Shown here piece after piece: positions 42,895-51,418 of a stretch of DNA of 64,000 nt (position 1 is the stretch's first letter; each line of letters opens with the position of its first letter). This DNA comes from JAJDUF01 sp965214295 (GTDB taxonomy: Bacteria > Chloroflexota > UBA11872 > UBA12225 > JAJDUF01). Below the pieces are notes generated by a model. That model did not search any database. It saw nothing but the letters and a program-made list of their open reading frames with translations, and was not told where the DNA came from. The DNA lies in the NCBI GenBank assembly GCA_965214295.1, contig OZ243944.1:620001-684000 (forward strand). The letters run 5' to 3'. The position numbers and the translations under genes are program-made.

Positions 42895-44309
42895 TTGCGA
42901 TACACGGCCAATTGGAGCTTGCTCCACGGTTCGAGCAGCCGATGTAGCGGCCGAGTGAGGCTGTAGAGCGTCTGTACCGGATACTGCGCGTAGGCGAGCG
43001 GCGGACGCAGTGCCCGGACCCGGTGCCGGGCCTCGTCCTCCGGCGGCAGCGGGAAGTGGCTGGCACCGCGCTCGCGGCGGAAGCCAACATTGGCCAGTCC
43101 CTGCACCACGTCGCGCGGCCCCAACGGCACAAACGGACCGAGCGACGGATCGGTCCCCAGAACGTATTGCACGTCGCGTCTGCCCAGGAGCCAGCGAATC
43201 GGTTGCATCAACGCGAAGTACGAGCGCCGACTGATGTGCGCGAGGATCAAGGCTCCCCCCGGGCGCAGCACGCGGTAGGCCTCAGTGAGCAGCCGCATCC
43301 GCTCTGGCGGCGGCAGATTTTCGAGGCGGAAGACGCAGGTCGCCACGTCCACACTGGCATCCGGGAGGTCAATCCTTCCCTCATAGTGGTGCGATTGGGC
43401 CGGGCGCGGCAACCGACGCTGTGCAAACTGGGCGGTTTGCTCGGTCAGCTCGATGAAGTGAACGTCGGCGTCGGGTGCTGCCGGCATCAAATGCTCCAGG
43501 TACAGGCCGGTACACGGCAGCAGATCGAGCCACACGCTCCGGTTGGCGCTGCCGGAGCTGCTTCCATGTTTCACTGCTCCCAGCTCTTGCCGCAGCGCTT
43601 CCTGACCGAACCGCGTCACAACCTCGAACTCGGAGCGGATCGGCTTATTGTATTTAGGTCCGGCGCGAATGCGGGCTTGCTGATAATCGGCAACCTGCGT
43701 CAGGGTCCAGTCGCGCGGATTGGGTGACGACGGGAGGCGCGGGCGCGGATGATACTGTTCCCAGTGCGTCATATGCGAGGGATCGCGCCGCGCCGGTGCC
43801 CCCGGCCGCTCGGCCGGATACCCGAAGAGCACCGTAGCCAACACATCTACATCGTCCGGAAGGCGCAGGACCGCGTGGAGCTTGGCGCGGTCGTGGATAG
43901 TGGCTTGCCAAAAGCCGCCGAGACCTAGGGCGTGCCCCTGGAGCAGCATGTTCATGATGGACGCCGATGCGCCCTGAATATGGGCAAAGCTGCCCTCGGA
44001 GAAGCGTGTGTTGTAGCAGACGAAGATCAGCACCGGCGCCTGCGTGGCGAACGGCACCGCATCTTCGAGCTGTTGCCGCGTCGCCTCGTTGGTGACAACC
44101 ACGAAGTCCCACAGCTGCATGTTGCACGCAGACGGCGCCCAGAGGGCCGCTTCGAGGAGTTCGTTGATGAGTGCCTCCGCCACCGGCCGGTCCGGCAACC
44201 AGTTGCGGATCGTGCGCCGGGTGCGGATGGCATCGCCTACACTCATGGGCAGCGGACCATCCACCCGCGCAGCGGTCTCCGGTGACACAGGTGTGACAGT
44301 GGTGCTCAT
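42891..44309 (-). CDS. Nitroreductase-methyltransferase fusion protein
   Basis: A 472-residue two-domain protein. Residues 20-190 match the FMN-dependent nitroreductase fold: DAIRTRRTIRNW (FMN phosphate contact), PSACNMQLW, LGLGGFWQATIHD and VLFGYPAERP. From about 240 on there is a SAM methyltransferase of the methyltransferase-11 type, with LDLLPCTGLYLEHL as motif I, VHFIELT as motif II, and LTEAYRVLRPGGALILAHIS as the post-III strand. I know of no common fusion of these two. Start ATG 44309 with AAGGG upstream. It is coupled by GTGA to the next gene. The motif I glycines are partly replaced, so SAM binding is not assured. Confidence 0.78.
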   Translation of the reverse strand: MSTTVTPVSPETAARVDGPLPMSVGDAIRTRRTIRNWLPDRPVAEALINELLEAALWAPSACNMQLWDFVVVTNEATRQQLEDAVPFATQAPVLIFVCYNTRFSEGSFAHIQGASASIMNMLLQGHALGLGGFWQATIHDRAKLHAVLRLPDDVDVLATVLFGYPAERPGAPARRDPSHMTHWEQYHPRPRLPSSPNPRDWTLTQVADYQQARIRAGPKYNKPIRSEFEVVTRFGQEALRQELGAVKHGSSSGSANRSVWLDLLPCTGLYLEHLMPAAPDADVHFIELTEQTAQFAQRRLPRPAQSHHYEGRIDLPDASVDVATCVFRLENLPPPERMRLLTEAYRVLRPGGALILAHISRRSYFALMQPIRWLLGRRDVQYVLGTDPSLGPFVPLGPRDVVQGLANVGFRRERGASHFPLPPEDEARHRVRALRPPLAYAQYPVQTLYSLTRPLHRLLEPWSKLQLAVYRK

Positions 44310-44457
44310 CGCGGCAACCCTTCTTTCGCCTGGATGACTGGTCAAAACGACCGCCGTCTGGCGGATGCCGAGCGACACGCCCTTGCCGCGCTGGTCGCCC
44401 TGCACCTGCCCACCGGTCGGCTCCATCATAGCATGGCGCACTCACATCTACCGCACT

Positions 44458-44500
44458 CCCCCTCCTTATCGCTTGGCGATGGATAGGGGGAGGGGGTGAG
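44458..44500. repeat. 46-bp dispersed element, copy near 44.5 kb
   Basis: Core TTATCGCTTGGCGATGGATA, with the same inner sequence as copies 1 and 2 and two compensatory changes in the arms. It lies between the glycosyltransferase stop and the fusion gene. Confidence 0.82.
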
Positions 44501-44536
44501 CCGCAGCGGCAGCGACGGCTTGCAGGCCGCGGCGCT

Positions 44537-46189
44537 TTACGTTTCTAATGCAGGTGGCCGCACGGCGATAGCCTCCAGCGCATGCACGGCCGCCGTGTCG
44601 CCCCGGCGGTCGAAGACCTCACGGTAAAGCTCCAGGTGCGCCTCGGCGACACGCTGCCAGCCATGCCACCGCTCGACCCATACCCGCGACTGCGCGCCGA
44701 CGGCCGCGCGTCGCTCGGCGCTCCCGGCGAGCGCCACTAACCGCCCATAGATCTCCGGCGTGGTCAGCGCGGACTGAATCGGAGGATTCTCATCCAAGCA
44801 CCACTCGTGGACCTGCGGGTTGAAGTACATGATGACGGGCCGGGCGCAGGCCATGGCCTCCACCGTCACCGTACCGAAGCTCCCGACGGCCTCGTGGAAT
44901 TGATCGAGCACAATATCGGCTGCTCGGTAGTACTCCAGCAGACGCATTTTATGCATCGGGTGGCGCCAGACCACCCGCCCCTCGATGCCGAGGTCACGAC
45001 ATAACTGCCGACTGGCGCGCACATCGGTTCCCCATTCGGTGAGCACTAAGGCGGCTGCGGGCACTCCCGCCGGCTCGGCCTCGCGCACATAGCGGCCAAA
45101 GGCCCGAATCACGCGGTCGCTGCGCTTGCTGTCCGACCCATTGCTCCATTCATGGCGACTGGGGCAGAAAAAGATTAGCGGCACCCGCAGCTCGCGCCGT
45201 AGCTCATCGGCGAGAGGCGTCTCACCGGGGCAGTATTTCGCCTCATCTACAGGATGCGGAATGAACCGATAGTGCTTTAGCCCCAGACGCTTGGCGGAGC
45301 CGATTACGTCGGGGTTGGTGATAATGCAGGCGTCGGCCAATTGGTAGCCGAGCGCCAGTAGCCGCCCTTGCACCGTGTTCTCGAAAGGCAGCGTCCGCAT
45401 GGTCGAGTGCTCGAAGGCAATATAGGGACGATCCGGCGATAGCAACCCGGCCTTGGTCGCTTCCGGCCCGTAGAGCACGGTGAGGTCATAGTCCTGTGCT
45501 AACGGCCGGAACGAGCGCCAGCAGGTTAGATCAGTGTAGTCCAGGGGCTGTAAGCGATGACCAGCCCGCGCAATGCGTGAATCCACGCCGATCTCGCGCA
45601 TATCGGTACGCATCTCTCGCAACCGATCATTCAGCAGTAGCCCCGATTGCACCCGCCACGCCCACACATAGTTCAGGGCGAGGCGCACCCACCGCAGGAC
45701 ATACAGTTGGATCCGTTCCAGAGTGTTCGGCTGGCCCTGACGGGTGAGGGCCGCATACCTCTGACCAGCGGCCCGCATCAGCCGCCGGAGCGTCATCACA
45801 AGTGACACCCTCTGACCAGGAACACCACCGTTGCCTGGCACCGCCGTCCATACGCGACCCGTATCGAGGAGTTGACCTGAGAGGCCGGCAGCGCCACTCG
45901 CCTCGTGGTACGTCTCGTAGCTGTAAGGGAATCGGCGACCGCTGAGGTATTTGGCCCAGGATGGGCGCACGTAGTCATTGGTGAACGGCACCGACCGCCA
46001 GTCGGGTGGCTGAAAGAGTCCCAGGCGGACATCGAAGTCTGCGTCCTCCCATTCAGGATGCCCAAAGACGAACTCGAAAGGGTAGTTGTAGGAGTCTGCT
46101 GCCAGTCCGAGGCGCCGCTGGAACTTGGCGTTGCTATAGGCATTGTTGGCGATGTTGCCGACGTGGGCAATACGCAGTGCAGTGGTCAT
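44537..46189 (-). CDS. Glycosyltransferase (GT-B fold, GT4-like)
   Basis: A 550-residue cytoplasmic glycosyltransferase. The N-terminal half begins RIAHVGNIANNAYSNAKFQRRLG; the C-terminal Rossmann half has IFFCPSRHEW, LIL-like strands and EAVGSFGTVTVEAMACARPVIMY, the ExxxxxxxxxxE-type nucleotide-sugar site of GT4 enzymes. It probably adds a sugar to a lipid-linked surface glycan. ATG 46189 overlaps the previous stop by ATGA, coupling it to the methyltransferase. A longer frame to 46522 lies inside that gene and is rejected. Confidence 0.85.
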   Translation of the reverse strand: MTTALRIAHVGNIANNAYSNAKFQRRLGLAADSYNYPFEFVFGHPEWEDADFDVRLGLFQPPDWRSVPFTNDYVRPSWAKYLSGRRFPYSYETYHEASGAAGLSGQLLDTGRVWTAVPGNGGVPGQRVSLVMTLRRLMRAAGQRYAALTRQGQPNTLERIQLYVLRWVRLALNYVWAWRVQSGLLLNDRLREMRTDMREIGVDSRIARAGHRLQPLDYTDLTCWRSFRPLAQDYDLTVLYGPEATKAGLLSPDRPYIAFEHSTMRTLPFENTVQGRLLALGYQLADACIITNPDVIGSAKRLGLKHYRFIPHPVDEAKYCPGETPLADELRRELRVPLIFFCPSRHEWSNGSDSKRSDRVIRAFGRYVREAEPAGVPAAALVLTEWGTDVRASRQLCRDLGIEGRVVWRHPMHKMRLLEYYRAADIVLDQFHEAVGSFGTVTVEAMACARPVIMYFNPQVHEWCLDENPPIQSALTTPEIYGRLVALAGSAERRAAVGAQSRVWVERWHGWQRVAEAHLELYREVFDRRGDTAAVHALEAIAVRPPALET

Positions 46190-47064
46190 AAGCACCCTGC
46201 TTTCGCCGGAGACCGGCCCCGCGGCTTTGTGCCGCGCATATGGATCGCGCCGCCACACTCGCCACTGATCCGCACCATTTCCGGATCGGTATAGCGCACT
46301 GGATGGGTGAGTGTGAGGTCCATGAAGCCGGCACGGGTAAACCATTCCCGGACCTCGCGCCACGTGTGGACATGGTTCCAGCGCGGGGAGTAGGCGTCGT
46401 AGGCGTCGAATTGCATCGCTGCGAGGTCGTACTGGGCGGAGGTCTGGCTTGCGTTGTAGACCTTGAGCCAGCGCTGGAGGCGGCCAGCGCGCTTCGCGTT
46501 CTTGATAACGAGATGCCTGCACACGTGATAGCGCTGCTTGTCAGGGAGTTGGCGGAGCACCAGCCGCAGCGCTTCCGTCAACAGGTGCTTGGCGCGGTTG
46601 GTCCGTTCGTAGACCATGATGTAGAGCACGCCGCCTGGTCGCACTAGGGGCACGAGCTGCTCGAAGCTGCGCCGCGTATTCGGCGTATGATGCAGCACAC
46701 CCCATGCCATGACGAAATCGAAGGACTCGGATGACAACGGCAAGCTTCCGACGCTGGCTTGGACGACATGTCCGGCAGCGTATGGCCGTAGCACCTGACG
46801 GGTAGCGCGACACCCGGCCGCTGTGAGGTCGAGCGCCGTCACGTGGGCACCTAGCTCGGCAAGCGCGTAGCTCCATCGTCCGGTACCGCAGCCGACGTCA
46901 AGGGCATCCTTGCCAGGAAACCATGTCGCGGGTAGCTGCATGTCGTTAAGGAACTGAGTAACAAGGCGCGGTTGGATGTCGAGGAGGCGCGATTCGCGGG
47001 CGCGTCGGTGCTCGTAGTCGAACACGCGCTGCACGTGGCGCTCGCCGCTGGTCAGTGTAGACAT
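46186..47064 (-). CDS. SAM-dependent class I methyltransferase
   Basis: A 292-residue methyltransferase. Motif I LDVGCGTGRW (55-64), motif II VTALDLT, motif III-IV FDFVMAWGVLHHTP and LVRPGGVLYIMVYE are all present. The C-terminal part with basic helices (NAKRAGRLQRWLKVYN) may bind the acceptor. In glycan clusters such enzymes methylate sugars, sometimes to cap chains. First gene of the minus arm, starting 91 bases from the divergent exporter. No strong ribosome-binding site is seen at ATG 47064. Confidence 0.86.
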   Translation of the reverse strand: MSTLTSGERHVQRVFDYEHRRARESRLLDIQPRLVTQFLNDMQLPATWFPGKDALDVGCGTGRWSYALAELGAHVTALDLTAAGCRATRQVLRPYAAGHVVQASVGSLPLSSESFDFVMAWGVLHHTPNTRRSFEQLVPLVRPGGVLYIMVYERTNRAKHLLTEALRLVLRQLPDKQRYHVCRHLVIKNAKRAGRLQRWLKVYNASQTSAQYDLAAMQFDAYDAYSPRWNHVHTWREVREWFTRAGFMDLTLTHPVRYTDPEMVRISGECGGAIHMRGTKPRGRSPAKAGCL

Positions 47065-47138
47065 GGGACTGATCCGTGTTGTGGAGGGCCGGGGAACGAG
47101 GAGGACTCGCCAGTGGCCCCGTACCATCTGCGACTCAA

Positions 47139-47147
47139 TGCTATACT
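47139..47147 (+). promoter_or_regulatory. Extended -10 promoter giving a near-leaderless exporter mRNA
   Basis: TGCTATACT ending eight bases before the ATG at 47156. Transcription would start at or almost at the ATG, so the message would be leaderless, in keeping with the missing ribosome-binding site. It is identical to the promoter at 7723-7731. Confidence 0.55.
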
Positions 47148-47155
47148 GCGCCGCC

Positions 47156-47992
47156 ATGACTTGGCAATACCTGGGAGAACGCCCGGAAGAGCGCCCGCTG
47201 CTGGTACGCTTGATCGGCGTTGTCCGGCACATCCAGGCGTGGCGGACCATCGCCGAACGTGAGTTGCGTCTGCGCTACGTCGGCTCGACGCTCGGTTTGG
47301 CTTGGGCAGTAGTCCACCCACTGCTGTTCGTCGGCGCGTACACTTTCATCTTTGCCTTTGTCTTCCGGGCGCGCCTCGCTCCCGATGCGCCACCCGACCA
47401 GTATGCGCTGTACGTCGTACTTGGTCTCCTGCCTTGGGTGGCGGTGACGGATGTAGCCACGCGCGCGACCGAGGCGATGGCGACCCATCGGTCGCTCGTG
47501 AAGCACGTGCGCTTTCCCTTGGAGGTTGTTCCGCTGTATTCGCTGGCGGCCAGTCTGCTCTCGCTGCTCGTTGGGCTGCTCGTGATCGTGCCGGTGCTGA
47601 CGTGGCGCCAGGGTGGACTGCCGTGGGGCGCCGTCGGGCTGCCGCTGATCTTGCTGGCGCAGATCGCCTTCACCGTTGGGGTAGCGTGGCTGCTGGGAGC
47701 CGTGGGGGCCTTTCTCCGCGATATCAAAGAGTTGGTCCAGATTACGTTCATGATCGGTATGTTCCTGACCCCGATCTTTTATGTAGAGTCCGTACTACCG
47801 ACCCCGCTCCGCCCCATCATCTGGCTAAACCCGCTCGCGCATCTCACCGCGCTGTACCGCGGCGCGCTGCTGACCGGGCTGCCGTTCGACGCCGTGCCGG
47901 TTGCGGCCTTTGGCCTGGCGGCCCTCGTTGCCTTGGTCGGAGGATTTGCGGTCTTTGATCGGGCGCGGCGGCTGCTTGCGGATATTCTGTAG
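47156..47992 (+). CDS. wzm: ABC-2 type polysaccharide export permease (Wzm-like)
   Basis: A 278-residue membrane protein with six hydrophobic helices and the family's amphipathic N-terminus (ERELRLRYVGSTLGLAWAVVHPL), plus FLRDIKELVQITFMIGMFLTPIFY and LNPLAHLTALYRGALLTG. These are the hallmarks of Wzm/TagG/RfbA permeases, which move lipid-linked glycans across the membrane with a Wzt-type ATPase. That partner is encoded next, 96 bases downstream. No ribosome-binding site precedes ATG 47156; a -10 promoter sits directly before it. Confidence 0.9.
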   Translation: MTWQYLGERPEERPLLVRLIGVVRHIQAWRTIAERELRLRYVGSTLGLAWAVVHPLLFVGAYTFIFAFVFRARLAPDAPPDQYALYVVLGLLPWVAVTDVATRATEAMATHRSLVKHVRFPLEVVPLYSLAASLLSLLVGLLVIVPVLTWRQGGLPWGAVGLPLILLAQIAFTVGVAWLLGAVGAFLRDIKELVQITFMIGMFLTPIFYVESVLPTPLRPIIWLNPLAHLTALYRGALLTGLPFDAVPVAAFGLAALVALVGGFAVFDRARRLLADIL

Positions 47993-48005
47993 GGATACGA
48001 TATGC

Positions 48006-48050
48006 GTAGGGGCGCAACATGCGTAGGGGCACAACATGTCGCGCCCCTAC
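48006..48050. repeat. Dispersed palindrome, compound copy 6
   Basis: GTAGGGGCGCAACATG followed at once by a second copy GTAGGGGCACAACATG, then CGCGCCCCTAC: a partly duplicated version of the 20-bp palindrome in the wzm-wzt gap. It reads in frame into wzt but is not part of it. Confidence 0.8.
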
Positions 48051-48088
48051 AGGCGACAAAACCATCGGCACAGCCCGACCGGCCGCTG

Positions 48089-49390
48089 ATGATCTCCGTC
48101 CGGCAGGCAGGCAAGCTCTACAAGGTCTACGCGCGGCAGGAGGACCGCCTGTGGGAGCTGCTACGGCGGCGGCCGCTGCACCAGCAGCGCTGGGCCGTGC
48201 GCGACGTGACCTTTGACCTGCACGCTGGCGAAGTCGTGGGTATCATCGGTCGGAACGGCGCGGGAAAAACGACCTTGCTGCGCCTCATCTCCGGCGTGGC
48301 ACCGCTCGACTCCGGGCTGATCCAAGTGAACGCCTCACTCCAGACCATTCTGGAGCTGGGCACCGGCTTCCATCCGGAGTTCACCGGCCGCGAGAACGTC
48401 TATCTAGGCGGTGCGCTGCTCGGCCTGAGCCGGCGCGACATTGATACGCGATTCGACGATATCGCTGCCTTTGCGGAGCTTGGCGACTACCTGGAGTTCC
48501 CGTTCAAGACCTACTCGCTGGGGATGCAAGCACGCCTGACGTTCTCGCTGGCCATCTCGGTCGAAGCGGATATTCTGATCATTGACGAGGCGCTCTCGGC
48601 CGGCGACAGCTACTTTCTGGCCAAATGCTTCGACCGCATTCGCACCATCTGCGAGAGTGGCAAGACGGTGCTGTTTGTGTCGCACAGCCTCTCGCTCATT
48701 CAGCGCCTCTGCACTCGCGTCCTCTGGCTGGATGGGGGCCGGCTCATCGCCGACGGTACGCCGGTCGAGGTCTGCTCGCAGTACGAGGCCTCGGTGCGCC
48801 GGCAGGAAGCCGAGCGGCTGGCGCAGGTGGCTACTCGGTCGGTCCAATCCGTTGTGGCTCCAGATGGTGCAGACGGAGCAGGTCAGGAGCACGCTGCCGA
48901 GCCTCTCGCCGACGGCCGCCGCTACGGGACCCAAGAAGTGCGAATCGAGCGAGTCGAAATCACTGGATCGGACGGGCAGCCCACCCACCTGCTCACGAGC
49001 AATGAGCCGGCCACCATTCGACTGTACTATGCAAGCCATGCTACCTACGACGACCTGGTAGCAGTCGTGACGATCACGCGCGTGGATGGCGTGGTGGCCT
49101 GTGGTCTGACAAGCGATGAACAGGGCCTTCCCACGCTGAACTTGCAGGGACACGGCTGTCTGGAAGTGACACTCGACCCGGTGCTGCTGGGCCCCGGCGA
49201 GTATTATCTGTCGCCACATATCTACCGTGACCAGCCGCTCCCGCGGCGCGACGACGTGATGGATTATCACGACCGCCTGTATCGTGTGCGGGTCGTGCGG
49301 CACGGCCGGGACTATGATGTGGCCCTGGAGCAGCCGGCACGCTGGCGACTCCTCCCCTCGGACGGATCACCACCCGCTAACGGTGCCTAA
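48089..49390 (+). CDS. wzt: ABC polysaccharide exporter ATPase with C-terminal glycan-binding domain (Wzt-like)
   Basis: A 433-residue protein. The ATPase has Walker A GRNGAGKTT (54-62), signature YSLGMQARL (142-150) and Walker B ILIIDEALSAGD (162-173). The EFTGRENVYLGG and LSAGD segments are typical of Wzt/TagH exporters. From about 290 on there is a beta-sandwich domain, as in Wzt proteins that recognise the end group of the O-antigen chain. This suggests export of a capped, finished polymer. ATG 48089 is chosen because the upstream frame is only a translated palindrome. Confidence 0.9.
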   Translation: MISVRQAGKLYKVYARQEDRLWELLRRRPLHQQRWAVRDVTFDLHAGEVVGIIGRNGAGKTTLLRLISGVAPLDSGLIQVNASLQTILELGTGFHPEFTGRENVYLGGALLGLSRRDIDTRFDDIAAFAELGDYLEFPFKTYSLGMQARLTFSLAISVEADILIIDEALSAGDSYFLAKCFDRIRTICESGKTVLFVSHSLSLIQRLCTRVLWLDGGRLIADGTPVEVCSQYEASVRRQEAERLAQVATRSVQSVVAPDGADGAGQEHAAEPLADGRRYGTQEVRIERVEITGSDGQPTHLLTSNEPATIRLYYASHATYDDLVAVVTITRVDGVVACGLTSDEQGLPTLNLQGHGCLEVTLDPVLLGPGEYYLSPHIYRDQPLPRRDDVMDYHDRLYRVRVVRHGRDYDVALEQPARWRLLPSDGSPPANGA

Positions 49391-49462
49391 TATCAAGTTG
49401 GCGAAGAGACGGCCTGTAGGGTGCAGAACAAGCCCTCGGATGCAGGATACGTTGTAGGTGCT

Positions 49463-50596
49463 ATGACTACGAAATCCGGCGTGCCACTGGTCGCCGTCGT
49501 AGGCTCCGGCTACTGGGGACCTAATCTAACCCGCAACTTCGCCGAGCTACCAGGCAGACCCCTGGCTGCCGTGTGCGATCTGCAAGCGGATCGGGTGCGG
49601 GCCATGCAGCAACGCTATCCGTGGATACAAACGTTCACGTCTATGGACGCGCTGTTGGCCGCACCCGGCATTGACGCGGTGGCCATCGCCACCCCGGCCG
49701 AAACTCACCACGCTCTGGCGCGGCAGGCACTGCTGGCCGGCAAGCACGTGCTGGTAGAAAAGCCCCTGGCGACAACGCCGGCCGAGTGCGTTGAGCTGGT
49801 GGAGCTGGCCCACCGACACGGACTGACCCTGATGGTCGGCCACACGTTTCTATACAACCCCGGACTGCGCTATATTCGCAGCTTGATTGCGAACGGCGAG
49901 CTGGGCGACGTGCTCTACGTCACCTCGCGGCGCCTGAACCTCGGTCAGGTGCGCCAAGACGTCAACGTCGTGTGGAACTTGGCCCCCCACGACATCGCTA
50001 TCATTCTGTACTTGCTGGGGCAGCGGCCCACGCGCGTAATCGCCCAAGGTCTGCACCTACTCCGCAGCGCCATCGCGGACGTGGCCTTCTTGCACTTCGA
50101 GTTCGATTCGGGCCAGGATGGCGTGTCACTTGGCCCGCCAGCAGCGCAGGTGCATGTCAGTTGGCTCGATCCGCGCAAGGTGCGCGAAGTCGTCGTCGTT
50201 GGAACACGCAAGATGGTGGTCTTCGACGACGTGGATCTCGACCGGCAAGTACAGGTCTATGACAAAGGCGTCGAATGGGTCGGGCCGGATGGGAACGGCC
50301 GACCGGCCGGCCAACTCCCCGCGCGCTGGGATCGGTTCGAGAGCTATGGCGAGTATCAACTCTTGATGCGGAGTGGTGATCTCGTGATCCCGCGGATCCG
50401 GCAGGCCGAGCCGTTGCGGGAGGAAGTGGCCCATTTTCTCGACTGCATTCGCCAGGGGGAGCAACCGTTGAGCGGTGGCAGCAATGGCTGGGAGGTCGTT
50501 AAGCTGCTGGCAGCGGCTTCCGACAGCGTAGCCGCCGGTGGCGCAGCCATCACGCTCGACTGGAGTAACGAGCCGAGGTCAGTGGCTAGTGGCTAG
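49463..50596 (+). CDS. Gfo/Idh/MocA oxidoreductase (WlbA-like)
   Basis: A 377-residue NAD-dependent enzyme with GSGYWGPNLTRNF (GxGxxG fold), VEKPLATT (EKP motif) and NLAPHDIAIILYLLG, the His-containing catalytic segment seen in UDP-GlcNAc-uronate 3-dehydrogenases (WlbA/WbpB). The next gene encodes a hexapeptide N-acetyltransferase of the WlbB/WbpD kind, so the pair may help make a diacetylated amino-sugar for the exported glycan. The aminotransferase that would act between them is not in the window. The start has AGG a few bases upstream only. Confidence 0.85.
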   Translation: MTTKSGVPLVAVVGSGYWGPNLTRNFAELPGRPLAAVCDLQADRVRAMQQRYPWIQTFTSMDALLAAPGIDAVAIATPAETHHALARQALLAGKHVLVEKPLATTPAECVELVELAHRHGLTLMVGHTFLYNPGLRYIRSLIANGELGDVLYVTSRRLNLGQVRQDVNVVWNLAPHDIAIILYLLGQRPTRVIAQGLHLLRSAIADVAFLHFEFDSGQDGVSLGPPAAQVHVSWLDPRKVREVVVVGTRKMVVFDDVDLDRQVQVYDKGVEWVGPDGNGRPAGQLPARWDRFESYGEYQLLMRSGDLVIPRIRQAEPLREEVAHFLDCIRQGEQPLSGGSNGWEVVKLLAAASDSVAAGGAAITLDWSNEPRSVASG

Positions 50597-50634
50597 TGGT
50601 CAGTGGGTAGTTTGGGGAGGAGCAGGACCGTCAC

Positions 50635-51333
50635 GTGGCTGAATTCTCGACAGAACGACATGCCGTGCCCCTACGCTCCGCGCAGCCGACATTCCGGCTG
50701 TATCCGGCCGTGTACTTGGGTGCCGACTGCACTGTTGGCGATTTCGTCATCATCGGCCAGCCACCACAAAGCGCCGCGCCGGGGACACTCGCCACCTACA
50801 TCGGGCCGGCAGCCACCATCCGGTCCCACACCGTTATCTACGCTGGCAACACCATTGGCAGTGGCTTTCAGACCGGCCACGGCGCGCTCCTCCGCGAGAG
50901 CAATATCATCGGCGACTCCGTCTCCATCGGCAGCCATAGCGTGATCGAGCATCACGTGGTCATCGAGGATCGAGTCCGCGTCCACTCGCAAGCCTTCGTG
51001 CCGGAATACACCATCCTCAAGGCCGGCTGTTGGATTGGCCCGCGTGCCGTGCTGACGAATGCTCCACATCCGCGCTGTCCGGAGGTATCCCGCTGCATCA
51101 AAGGGCCAACGATTGAGCCGGGGGCAAAGATCGGCGCCAATGCTACCGTGCTGCCGGCGGTCACGATTGGCTGCAACGCAGTTGTCGGCGCCGGAGCGGT
51201 GGTCACGCGGGACGTGCCGCCGGAGACGGTCGTGGTCGGCAATCCTGCCCGCACGGTCAAGGACATCAGCGCCCTGACCTGCCCCTACGACTTCATCGCC
51301 GGCCCGTATGTGGACTTGCCAAGCAACGGCTAA
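50635..51333 (+). CDS. Hexapeptide-repeat acyltransferase (left-handed beta-helix)
   Basis: A 232-residue transferase. Hexapeptide repeats (VGDFVIIG, IGPAATIRS, IGDSVSIGSHSVIEHHVVI, IGANATVLPAVTIGCNAVVGAGAVV) form a left-handed beta-helix. The tail VVVGNPARTV is the usual acetyl-CoA loop. Homologues acetylate amino-sugars (WlbB/WbpD). Start is GTG 50635; the GGAGGAG upstream is a little far (about 12 bases). It ends the plus arm of the polysaccharide cluster. Confidence 0.86.
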   Translation: MAEFSTERHAVPLRSAQPTFRLYPAVYLGADCTVGDFVIIGQPPQSAAPGTLATYIGPAATIRSHTVIYAGNTIGSGFQTGHGALLRESNIIGDSVSIGSHSVIEHHVVIEDRVRVHSQAFVPEYTILKAGCWIGPRAVLTNAPHPRCPEVSRCIKGPTIEPGAKIGANATVLPAVTIGCNAVVGAGAVVTRDVPPETVVVGNPARTVKDISALTCPYDFIAGPYVDLPSNG

Positions 51334-51418
51334 CCCGCACCTGGCGGCCCGAGATGGTGCGGCGCGGGGAGCGAGTCCAGCGGTTGCCAAATGCTATTTC
51401 TGCTGTCATGATGCGTTC

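Noticed and set aside
48002..48088. N-terminal extension of the Wzt protein
   Set aside because: The extra codons are a translated palindrome repeat; the conserved protein begins at 48089.
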